From: an uncultured Flavobacteriales bacterium
GTDB lineage: Bacteria; Bacteroidota; Bacteroidia; Flavobacteriales_D; Sanyastnellaceae
Direction of reading: 5' to 3'
DNA: 37,638 nt
NCBI GenBank assembly: GCA_905479395.1
Contig: CAJQMI010000143.1
Span: 1 to 37,638 of the forward strand
In this document: positions 1 through 7,245 of the stretch, piece by piece
Numbering within the stretch: position 1 is the stretch's first letter
Layout of the letters: each line of letters begins with the position of its first letter
Program-made: the position numbers and the translations under genes
Notes under the pieces: model-generated
Databases searched by the model: none
The model's input: the letters and a program-made list of their open reading frames with translations, nothing else
What the model was told of the DNA's origin: nothing

Positions 1-948
1 TTCCACGGAACTTTGGTATTGGATAACGCCCACTTTCGACCGTGTTGGCAAATGGAAAATGGCAATCCCCGCTTGGTTGTTTGTCAATTCGCCGGCCAAC
101 ATTCCAAAGGTTTTTGATTTCTCCCGGATCTTCGAAAGTCCGATGAACAGGTAATCTTCATGAAAAGACATGCCGCGAACAAAGCCTCCAAACGACGCGA
201 TCACCTCTTTCTCACCAGTGGTTCGATCGATGCGCACCAACTCACCTGTCGCAGAAGTCAATACGTATAGCTCTCCGTTGATTAGCGTCGGCGAATGTGG
301 CATGGCCAAGCCCTCGGCCAAGACCGTGTTGCTCTCGACATCCATGACGATGCCCGTCTTGGTGATGTTTTCACGCCAACTGTGCCGCTCATTGCCCTGG
401 TTGAACGCTGTCACGTAACGTGGACGGCCATTCTCCATCGCAAGGCCATTGAGATGACAGCGATCTTCGGGTGCAATGCGATCCACAAAGTGTGGCTGCC
501 ACACCGGCGTAAAATTGTACGCATCATCCACCTTCATCAAGCACGAAAACAAGGTGTTCACCGCAATCAGTCCCCCGTCTGCATCAAAATGCACGTCGTG
601 GATATCCAACGGACCTGTGAAGTAAGCCGCACGCGGCATGTACATCGCATCGTAAACGTTGGGTGACTTGGGGTAGTGTGCGGCCAATTGCTGGGAGTTG
701 CGAAACACCAGCACTTGATTCATGCAGGCGATGGCCAATCGATCCGTCTTAGGGTCTTCCGCCACCCCCATGGCCTTTTCAAAATTCCGCGGTAGCTGAC
801 TGAGTGACTTATCATCCTTAGCCGAAATGAACACCACTTTACCAGCCTGATACGTGGACAAGGCAATGCTACAGCCAAGACCTTGCAGCAGAGCAGGAAC
901 TTGAGGCGTGTAAGTGCAACTGAAAGGTGGTGCTGGTTTTTGGCTCAT
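1..948 (-). CDS. TIGR03032 / DUF4915 family protein, 3' end cut by window edge
   Basis: The reading frame is open from the ATG at 948 down to base 1, giving 316 codons with no stop, so the C-terminus lies outside the window. The protein starts MSQKPAPPFSC and contains GLGCSIALSTYQAGKV, HDVHFDADGGLIAVNT, HLNGLAMENG and AMPHSPTLINGELYVL. These match my memory of the TIGR03032/DUF4915 family, whose repeated blade-like segments suggest a beta-propeller. There is no signal peptide, so it is probably cytoplasmic. The function is unknown. It lies 72 bases downstream of the 3-hydroxyanthranilate dioxygenase gene on the same strand and may be the last gene of that cluster. The family call comes from motif memory, not from a search. 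Confidence 0.8.
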   Translation of the reverse strand, partial: MSQKPAPPFSCTYTPQVPALLQGLGCSIALSTYQAGKVVFISAKDDKSLSQLPRNFEKAMGVAEDPKTDRLAIACMNQVLVFRNSQQLAAHYPKSPNVYDAMYMPRAAYFTGPLDIHDVHFDADGGLIAVNTLFSCLMKVDDAYNFTPVWQPHFVDRIAPEDRCHLNGLAMENGRPRYVTAFNQGNERHSWRENITKTGIVMDVESNTVLAEGLAMPHSPTLINGELYVLTSATGELVRIDRTTGEKEVIASFGGFVRGMSFHEDYLFIGLSKIREKSKTFGMLAGELTNNQAGIAIFHLPTRSKVGVIQYQSSVE

Positions 949-1020
949 TGCAATGAATTCACTCTAAAAGCTTCAAAGAAACAACCACTCATCTCTGTAA
1001 TGCGTTGCTCCTGCCTGAAT

Positions 1021-1554
1021 TTAATTCACAAATCGGGGGTCTGAGGGCATCACCTCACCACAGGAATCGCACGTTCGCATGGATTCACTGCCATAAAATT
1101 CACGGAATCGCGGCAAGAAATCTTTCTCAATGTTCCGCAATTCGAAGTATGTCTCGTGCAGCGGGTGATTGCAAACGTCGCAAAACCACATCAAGCCATC
1201 TTTGGCATTTGTGCCTTCTCGTTTGCATTCAATGACCAATCCCAATGAACCCTCCTCGCGCATAGGGCTATGCGGCACTTTGGCTGGATGCAGGTACATA
1301 TCACCAGGCCCCAACTTCATGTCAACGGGCTTGCCGTCCTCTTGAATGCGAACGGTGATGTTGCCTTCAAGTTGGTAAAAGAGTTCTTCGGTCTCATTGT
1401 AATGATAATCCTTGCGCGCGTTTGGGCCGGCAACGATCATGACGATGTAATCACCACTTTCAACGTAGAGATTTTTATTTCCCACGGGAGGCTTGAGCAA
1501 ATCCCGATGGTCTTCAATCCATTGGGTCAGGTTGAATGGCTTGGCAATTGACAT
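1021..1554 (-). CDS. nbaC: 3-hydroxyanthranilate 3,4-dioxygenase
   Basis: This 177-aa cytosolic enzyme opens the ring of 3-hydroxyanthranilate to give 2-amino-3-carboxymuconate semialdehyde, the precursor of quinolinate/NAD or of further catabolism. The cupin Fe(II) ligands His51, Glu57 and His95 are present at the same numbers as in the characterised Ralstonia enzyme, with substrate-binding Arg47 and Arg99. The C-terminal rubredoxin-like site is complete (Cys125, Cys128, Cys162, Cys165), which makes it the bacterial two-iron form. The ATG at 1554 lies 24 bases downstream of the EamA transporter stop, so the two are probably co-transcribed. Kynureninase, which makes its substrate, is encoded at 13210-14508 on the other strand. 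The symbol haao is also used for this enzyme. Confidence 0.96.
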   Translation of the reverse strand: MSIAKPFNLTQWIEDHRDLLKPPVGNKNLYVESGDYIVMIVAGPNARKDYHYNETEELFYQLEGNITVRIQEDGKPVDMKLGPGDMYLHPAKVPHSPMREEGSLGLVIECKREGTNAKDGLMWFCDVCNHPLHETYFELRNIEKDFLPRFREFYGSESMRTCDSCGEVMPSDPRFVN

Positions 1555-1578
1555 GATGTGAAATTAGGGAATCTCTCG

Positions 1579-2502
1579 TCAATTCGAACCCCGAGCTGGC
1601 AAACTCACCAACGCCACACCGAGGAAAATTGCAACGGCGCATGCCACGGTATACCATCCCAAATCAGATGTGTAATCACGTCCACCGAATGAAGCCAGAA
1701 GAAACGAAAACCCAGTGGTGAGAATCGGCTGCAAATAAATGTAGATGCTCACGACCGTCGGTTGCACGATCCGCAGCGCATAAATGTTCAGCAAGTACAC
1801 CATGAACGTTGTCCCCAATACCACGTACGCCAAACCCTGCCAATCAGCAATTTGAAAAGCATCCCAGTCAACTGCCAATGCCTGTTTCATGCCAATCGGA
1901 AGCACCCAAATTGCACCAAATGCAAACACCCAAGATATCACCGTCAAGGGCCGGTATTTAGACATCAGCGGCTTGACCAACACCAAGTAAAATCCATAAC
2001 TCGTCGCATTGAGCAATATCATCAAATCTCCTTGCCACGAGGAATACGCACCCTCCGACTGACCTCCAATGATCATGAGGGTGATGGCGCCTATGGCTCC
2101 CAATGCAATGCCCAAAACCTTGCGCGAGGTAATCGTCGTACCCAACAAAACGGAAGAAATCCCCAATACCAAAATGGGATTGGACGTCATGATCAGCGAG
2201 GCATTTACAGGGCTTGTAGCATCCAAGCCATTGAAGAAAAGCAACTGGTTTGCTGCTACGCCCGTCGTCCCGCAGGCAAAGAGACGCCACCAATCCGAAT
2301 CGTCAATGCGATCCCAAGGCTTCCCTCCAGCGAATAACACGCCTCTGAGCACCCAAAACAAGCCACCTCCTCCAATGACACGCAACACAATGAATCCGCT
2401 AGGACCAATCAAATCTGGCATCAAGCCTTTGGCAACGAGATAATTACCCGCATAGGTTAAGCCTACAATGAGCAAGGCTAGGTGAGCCAGATACGTCTTC
2501 AT
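1579..2502 (-). CDS. EamA/DMT-family permease (first of two)
   Basis: This 307-aa integral membrane protein shows about ten hydrophobic segments arranged as two EamA repeats. The N-terminus (LLIVGLTYAGNYLVAKGLMP) is the usual first helix of the drug/metabolite transporter superfamily. Such permeases export or import small metabolites, but the substrate cannot be read from the sequence. Its place just before the 3-hydroxyanthranilate dioxygenase gene makes an aromatic or amino-acid-derived metabolite possible, which is inference only. The ATG at 2502 lies 6 bases after the stop of the ArsC-like gene, so the two are clearly in one transcription unit. It is not closely similar to the other EamA protein at 30049-30981. 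Confidence 0.9.
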   Translation of the reverse strand: MKTYLAHLALLIVGLTYAGNYLVAKGLMPDLIGPSGFIVLRVIGGGGLFWVLRGVLFAGGKPWDRIDDSDWWRLFACGTTGVAANQLLFFNGLDATSPVNASLIMTSNPILVLGISSVLLGTTITSRKVLGIALGAIGAITLMIIGGQSEGAYSSWQGDLMILLNATSYGFYLVLVKPLMSKYRPLTVISWVFAFGAIWVLPIGMKQALAVDWDAFQIADWQGLAYVVLGTTFMVYLLNIYALRIVQPTVVSIYIYLQPILTTGFSFLLASFGGRDYTSDLGWYTVACAVAIFLGVALVSLPARGSN

Positions 2503-2508
2503 GAAAAA

Positions 2509-2859
2509 TTAAAGTGCCGCACGCGCAGCTTCAACTGAAGCCTTCGCCGATCCCGCAGTGACTTGATCATCAAACAGAAACACCGGGCGCTTGAGGAAGG
2601 TGTATTCCTCCAAGATTAACTTCCGATAGTCTGCTTCGGTGAGCGTCTGATCCGCAAGCCCCATGGAGCGAAACTTCATGGCGCGGCGAGAAAATAGCGC
2701 CTCGTACGATCCCGCCAATTCCTTCATTCGATCGAGATCATCAGCAGAGATTCCCTCCGCTTTGATGTCAACAACCTCGCACCCATTTTGCTCCGGCTGC
2801 AGGTCCTCAAAAATCCGAACACAGGTTTTGCACGTTGGCAATGTGAATGCTTTTTTCAT
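2509..2859 (-). CDS. ArsC/Spx-like thioredoxin-fold protein
   Basis: This 116-aa protein has a Cys10-x-x-Cys13 pair (LPTCKTC) directly after the first beta strand. The conserved RPVFLFDD segment near residue 90 is the place where the ArsC/Spx/YffB family carries its Arg-Pro signature. Family members are glutaredoxin-fold arsenate reductases or RNA-polymerase-binding regulators. The CxxC resembles Spx, but the neighbours give no support for either role. The frame can be extended three codons to a TTG at 2868. I chose the ATG at 2859, which lies 9 bases after the uridine kinase stop. There is no recognisable Shine-Dalgarno sequence. It is the third gene of the GH3-udk cluster. Confidence 0.8.
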   Translation of the reverse strand: MKKAFTLPTCKTCVRIFEDLQPEQNGCEVVDIKAEGISADDLDRMKELAGSYEALFSRRAMKFRSMGLADQTLTEADYRKLILEEYTFLKRPVFLFDDQVTAGSAKASVEAARAAL

Positions 2860-2868
2860 GGTTTTCAA

Positions 2869-3468
2869 TTAAGCGTTTTCCATTTTTTCGATCAAGTCGT
2901 TCAAACCAGACTTCCAATCATGTTCGTTGTCAATCACGACATCTGCTTTGACCTTCCAAGGTTCAATGAATTGGATGTCTGCCGGGCGCACGTGTTGCTT
3001 CCATTGGTAACGCACCTCCTCTTCGGTATAACCACGCTCTGAACCGTCTCGAGCAATGCGACGCGCCAAACGTGTCTCAGGAGATGCATCAATGTAACCC
3101 ACCATGTCCACTCGTTCTTCCATAGCTGGATATGCCATCGCAAATAAGCCCTCGACAATGAGCCATTCCTCCGGATTAATGGTCACGGTTTCGGACTTCA
3201 TTACATCACGGTTGTACGTGTACGTGCTCAAGTGAATGGACTTTCCCGAGCGCAACACATCAATGTCACTGACCATTGTGGCGTCATCAATTACGACCGG
3301 CAAGTCAAAGTTGGTTTGTCCGTTTTCATCCACCGGAAGCTCCGACTTTGGACGGTAATAATTATCCAGAGAAAGCACTGCAGCGCGGCCCGCAAAATGC
3401 TCCCTTAGTCCGTCAAGCACGGTGGATTTACCCGAGCCACTCCCTCCTATCAATGCGAGTATTTTCAC
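2869..3468 (-). CDS. udk: Uridine kinase family protein
   Basis: This 199-aa cytosolic P-loop kinase is expected to phosphorylate uridine/cytidine to UMP/CMP in pyrimidine salvage. The Walker A motif GGSGSGKST is at residues 8-16, and the LDNYYRP motif with Asp35 is typical of the uridine kinase/phosphoribulokinase family. A lid-like region (ARRIARDGSERGYT) lies around residues 133-147. The start is a GTG at 3468 preceded by AAAGGAAC, one of the few good ribosome-binding sites in the window. It begins 12 bases after the GH3 gene stop and ends 9 bases before the ArsC-like ATG, so it is inside an operon. A related P-loop kinase specificity cannot be excluded. Confidence 0.88.
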   Translation of the reverse strand: MKILALIGGSGSGKSTVLDGLREHFAGRAAVLSLDNYYRPKSELPVDENGQTNFDLPVVIDDATMVSDIDVLRSGKSIHLSTYTYNRDVMKSETVTINPEEWLIVEGLFAMAYPAMEERVDMVGYIDASPETRLARRIARDGSERGYTEEEVRYQWKQHVRPADIQFIEPWKVKADVVIDNEHDWKSGLNDLIEKMENA

Positions 3469-3480
3469 TTTAGTTCCTTT

Positions 3481-4983
3481 TCAATGTTGTGTCAGCCTCT
3501 CCAATTCCGCAGCAAAATCACGGCCGTTTGCAAGGCGAGGAGGCTTGTTCTGCCCGCCCAATTTACCCCGATTCGCCATGGCTTGGTGAAACGCACCTTT
3601 TCCCAGCAAACGCACCTTCGCATTTTGAAGAATTGCACCTGAAATCAAATCACGGTAGTACGGATTGCGCTTCAATACACCTTCATTCACAGCTTTCGCA
3701 AACGCCTCGACATCCGGTGGCAGTTCAGAAAATTCAATGAACCATTCATGGAATGGCAAACCATTCGTAGGACTCATCTCCGGTGCCACGTGAAATTCAG
3801 TCACTACACCTCCTGCAGACGCCATGGCATCTTGCACGGCACCTTCCACTTCTTCCGCAATGACATGCTCACCAAATGCACTTGTAAAATGCTTGATGCG
3901 ACCCGTCACAACCAGCCTGTACGGCTCCATTGAGACAAACTTGATCGTATCTCCGATGTCGTAGCACCACAATCCAGCATTGCTCGTGATGATCAAGGCA
4001 TATTGCACCCCCAATTCAACCTCATGCAAGCCAAGTCGGCGGCGATTCGATTCAAAATATTCAGCAGCGGGAATGAACTCATAAAAGATTCCATCATCAA
4101 TGTTCAGCCGCAAACCTTCACCTTTCAATTGGTCTTGGTAAGCGAAAAAACCTTCCGATGCCGGAAAAAGCTCAACGGTATCCACCTCATCTCCTATCAA
4201 TGTTCTGAAGCGTTCTCGGTAGGGTTCGAAGGCCACGCCTCCAAAAACGAACAGCTCAAAATTGGGAAAAACTTCCTTGACATTGGCTGCACCAGTGACT
4301 TCCAACAACCGTTCGAAGTAATTCTGCACCCACGATGGAATGCCACTAATAAGCCTCAAATCTTCATTTTTCGTCTCTTCGACAATGGCGTTCACTTTGG
4401 CCTCCCACGGCTCCGTGCAGTTCGCTTCAAACGATGGCAATCGATTGGCTTGCAGGTAATCTGGGATGTGGTGCGCAACAATGCCACTCAAGCGACCCAT
4501 CAGGATTCCGCCATCTGTATTCGACAACTTCGGCGAGCCTTGTAAAAAGATCATTTTTCCGTCTACAAAACGAGCATTCTTCGAATTATGAATGTATTGG
4601 AGCAAGGCATTGCGCGCTGATCCCGTATGATTGGGCATGGAATCAGGCGTGATGGGAATGAACTTGGCACCACTTGTGGTCCCGCTGGTTTTGCAGAAAT
4701 AATCTGGCAATCCAGGCCATAGCACGTCAGCTTCGCCTTTGACAGCTCGTTCCACCCATGGTTTCAACCCTTCGTAATCGCGAATTGGAACTGCTGCCTG
4801 GAACTGTTTGAGGGTCATACCACTTTGCAACCCATGGTCTCGGCCAAATGCCGTGTTTTGGGCACGTTTCAGAAGATCCTGCAGCAGCCGTGCCTGCCTG
4901 GCATGTGGCTCCCCTGCTTTCTTGGTTTCCCTCGCAGCAGAAATACGGGCGATGGGTCGGCTCAACAGGGACTTCAAACTCAT
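3481..4983 (-). CDS. GH3 family acyl-adenylate-forming protein
   Basis: This 500-aa protein belongs to the GH3 auxin-responsive-promoter family. The best-known members are plant enzymes that adenylate jasmonate, IAA or benzoates and join them to amino acids. Visible motifs are the P-loop-like KTSGTTSGAKFIPI at about residues 98-111, the FPASEGFFAY motif in the middle, and WCYDIGDTIKFVS, which holds the ATP-ribose-binding Asp. No signal peptide or membrane segment is seen. Bacterial homologues are widespread but their substrates are unknown. It heads a five-gene minus-strand cluster. The ATG at 4983 lies exactly four bases after a perfect TAnnTTTG promoter element (4988-4995), so the transcript may be leaderless. 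Confidence 0.92.
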   Translation of the reverse strand: MSLKSLLSRPIARISAARETKKAGEPHARQARLLQDLLKRAQNTAFGRDHGLQSGMTLKQFQAAVPIRDYEGLKPWVERAVKGEADVLWPGLPDYFCKTSGTTSGAKFIPITPDSMPNHTGSARNALLQYIHNSKNARFVDGKMIFLQGSPKLSNTDGGILMGRLSGIVAHHIPDYLQANRLPSFEANCTEPWEAKVNAIVEETKNEDLRLISGIPSWVQNYFERLLEVTGAANVKEVFPNFELFVFGGVAFEPYRERFRTLIGDEVDTVELFPASEGFFAYQDQLKGEGLRLNIDDGIFYEFIPAAEYFESNRRRLGLHEVELGVQYALIITSNAGLWCYDIGDTIKFVSMEPYRLVVTGRIKHFTSAFGEHVIAEEVEGAVQDAMASAGGVVTEFHVAPEMSPTNGLPFHEWFIEFSELPPDVEAFAKAVNEGVLKRNPYYRDLISGAILQNAKVRLLGKGAFHQAMANRGKLGGQNKPPRLANGRDFAAELERLTQH

Positions 4984-4987
4984 GGGG

Positions 4988-4995
4988 CAAATCTA
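4988..4995 (-). promoter_or_regulatory. Bacteroidota -7 element for the GH3 operon
   Basis: TAGATTTG on the minus strand fits the TAnnTTTG consensus of Bacteroidota sigma factor promoters. It is followed by CCCC and then the GH3 start codon. No convincing TTG -33 element is found 17-23 bases upstream, where the terminator stem and T-run lie. The predicted transcription start falls on or next to the ATG. Confidence 0.55.
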
Positions 4996-5020
4996 CAATT
5001 TGCAGGCAGCGCATCATAAA

Positions 5021-5048
5021 AAAAGGGCGGTCATATGACCGCCCTTTT
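5021..5048 (-). terminator. Perfect-palindrome terminator
   Basis: A 28-base perfect inverted repeat (AAAAGGGCGG and its complement around CATATG) is followed on the minus strand by a run of seven T. It lies 20 bases after the stop of the T9SS protein gene at 5069, so it should end that transcript before the GH3 promoter. The A-run on the other side would also let it work on the plus strand. Confidence 0.88.
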
Positions 5049-5068
5049 CAAATCCTATGGCAATGTTC

Positions 5069-7102
5069 TTACTTGACCATCATCTTCTTGGTCAAACGCA
5101 TTCCGTCTGCTACCAAAGTGTACGTGTAGATTCCACCTTGAAGATCAGACACGTTCATGTCAACCTGGTGGTTGCCTGCAGGCAATTGGCCTCGCTCAAC
5201 GACTTGGATCAAGCGACCTTGTAGGTCACGCATCTCCATTGTCACGTTGCGTGTCTGCAACAATTCAAAGCGAATCATGGTCGTACCATTTGTTGGGTTT
5301 GGAACGTTTTGGAACAACTGGATACCGTTGCGGTTTGCAATCTCATCGACTCCAACACGCTCTGACAAAATCAGGCGAATTGCAGGCGTTGCTGTTTGCG
5401 ACGTGAACCATACAAAATCACCGGCTCCTGTAAGGTTGTAATCACCTGTAGAGTTGTCCGTATCAGTATCTGCATTTCCGAGAACTGTGAGTTGTGCTTC
5501 GCTCTCAAACTCATTGATAACTGCAGCGAAATATGCGTTGTCTGTTCCAACTTCAATAGGGTCCTCAAAAGGCAAGTAAACATACTCGCTTGATGCAGCA
5601 GAACCTGGTGTCCACGCATCATCATATGTCCAGTATGCCGACTCAAATGGCGCATCTACAAGTGCCCCTGATCCGTCATTCTCATACAATCGCGTCTCGA
5701 ATTCCAAATCACCACCGCCACAGTTCGGTCCGAAACGAACCGTCACTCCGTAAGCAGTTGAACCTTCGTTGGCCATGCTGTAGTAGTTACCGTATCCACA
5801 TGGGTTGAACAAACCATCAATTTCAGAATCACCTGGACCGAACTCCACATCCAAAGCTGCCTCATCGTCATGACCGTACTCATCATCACTGAATACAATG
5901 ACTTTGCTCAACGTGTTATCCTCTGGGGACTCGTCTTCGTTTGCAGAAGCGATTGTCGCCTGCAACACATAATTGCCTGTTTCAGTTGGCGTCCATCCTG
6001 TGGCAATGTAAATCGTGTCTTGAGGATTCGCAGGGCAGATGACCGCATTTCCAAAACTATTTACCGTGCCAAGCTCTTCTGTTGTCGTGCTCAGTACGTT
6101 GCCTCCTTCGTCCAAAACATCAATGGTAACCGTCGTCTCATCTTGATCGACGTTGCCTGAGTTGCGGTAAAGCAAGCCAGCCAACAAACCTCCGTCTGCT
6201 TCTGAAATCGCCTGCTCAATTGGTGTCACGCGGTACTCCCAAATGCCGAAGACATCGCCATTGGTCAATTGCACAGCGGTCAAATCGTTGTCCACTGGAT
6301 TCTCTGAAATGGTCACGTCATCAATGCCCCAATAGTAGTGGCTAAATCCGTCTCCTGTTTCTGGAGCTTGTAGGTAAGAAAATCGAATCTGAACATCTGC
6401 TGAATTGGCCGCAACACAAGAAATATCTACGGACGTGGTCAAGGCATTCGCAGAAGCCGTGTTCGCTGACTCGATGAATGTTCCATGTGCATCGAACGTT
6501 GTCCAGTTAGCACCACCATCATTGCTCGCCTGAATGTAGATAGGGGCATACGGATAGCAGCAGTAGCGGAAATATTGTTCCCACGTAATGATCACTGATC
6601 CTGAAGCAGAAAAATCTATCGATGGTGAAGTGATCCACCCTTCTGTGTTCTCTACACCATCTGCGATCGGCGTGTTGAAGTAATCACAATCGAATACCAT
6701 CCAGCCATTGTCAGCTGTCGTTGAGTTCAAAGAACCGATGTTCGTTGAGAATTCCCCTGCTGGAGGCTGGACGCCTGAAGCAGACCCGTCAGAGTAGTAA
6801 CCATTTCCAGCAACATCAACGTGCTGCCAAATCTGTCCTTCTCCCGTGTCTTCAACGGTCCATTCACCAATGCCATTGTTGCCTTCAAATCCGTTCGCGA
6901 AATCCTCGTAAAAGAGAATCGAACCGCCGCCACGTTGAGCAACTTCAAGTGCTGACTCATTTTCACCACGTACCATTGTTGCCTCAGCATCTGATAATCC
7001 AACTGGCATCATTGCAAACGTGTGCAAATCAGTCATTCGCTGGCTTTGCATTGCAGTTGCAAATCCGAGAATAGCAACGCATAAAAAAGTAAAGTTCTTC
7101 AT
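5069..7102 (-). CDS. Secreted protein with T9SS type A sorting domain (paralogue 1)
   Basis: This 677-aa protein begins with a signal peptide (MKNFTFLCVAILGFATAMQS). Its last ~85 residues are a Por secretion (T9SS type A) sorting domain: FQNVPNPTNGTTMIRFEL, a MRDLQGRLI strand, and the KKMMVK end. Such proteins cross the outer membrane by T9SS and are attached or released. The N-terminal region (DFANGFEG..W) resembles a MAM/jelly-roll-like module found in many Bacteroidota adhesins and peptidases. Cys-containing and Asp/Asn-rich segments follow, consistent with calcium-binding beta domains. No protease or glycosidase motif was recognised. It shares length, architecture and the motif NSTTADNG with the gene immediately upstream (7246-9216), indicating tandem duplication. 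Confidence 0.9.
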   Translation of the reverse strand: MKNFTFLCVAILGFATAMQSQRMTDLHTFAMMPVGLSDAEATMVRGENESALEVAQRGGGSILFYEDFANGFEGNNGIGEWTVEDTGEGQIWQHVDVAGNGYYSDGSASGVQPPAGEFSTNIGSLNSTTADNGWMVFDCDYFNTPIADGVENTEGWITSPSIDFSASGSVIITWEQYFRYCCYPYAPIYIQASNDGGANWTTFDAHGTFIESANTASANALTTSVDISCVAANSADVQIRFSYLQAPETGDGFSHYYWGIDDVTISENPVDNDLTAVQLTNGDVFGIWEYRVTPIEQAISEADGGLLAGLLYRNSGNVDQDETTVTIDVLDEGGNVLSTTTEELGTVNSFGNAVICPANPQDTIYIATGWTPTETGNYVLQATIASANEDESPEDNTLSKVIVFSDDEYGHDDEAALDVEFGPGDSEIDGLFNPCGYGNYYSMANEGSTAYGVTVRFGPNCGGGDLEFETRLYENDGSGALVDAPFESAYWTYDDAWTPGSAASSEYVYLPFEDPIEVGTDNAYFAAVINEFESEAQLTVLGNADTDTDNSTGDYNLTGAGDFVWFTSQTATPAIRLILSERVGVDEIANRNGIQLFQNVPNPTNGTTMIRFELLQTRNVTMEMRDLQGRLIQVVERGQLPAGNHQVDMNVSDLQGGIYTYTLVADGMRLTKKMMVK

Positions 7103-7174
7103 TTTGTGAATCTTGTTTTTCGTCGGCTGAAATTACACCAAACAAACCAAAAAACCCCATATTCGGACAAAAGA

Positions 7175-7202
7175 GAAGGGAACTCCTTGCGGAATTCCCT
7201 TC
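7175..7202 (-). terminator. Probable terminator between the two T9SS paralogues
   Basis: This is a 12-bp stem with one G-T pair (GAAGGGAATTCC pairing with GGAGTTCCCTTC) and a 4-base loop. On the minus strand it is followed by TCTTTTGT. The T-run is short, so termination may be partial. It lies 43 bases after the stop of the 7246-9216 gene and 72 bases before the start of the next one. Confidence 0.6.
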
Positions 7203-7245
7203 ATTTATCATTGCCAGCATAACTGGCGCTTGACACATCGTATGA

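Noticed and set aside
1762-2337. 191-aa open frame on the plus strand
   Set aside because: It overlaps the EamA transporter gene in antisense, and its composition is typical of a shadow frame.
4003-4545. 180-aa open frame on the plus strand
   Set aside because: It lies wholly inside the GH3 gene on the other strand and has no recognisable domain; codon-shadow of the real gene.
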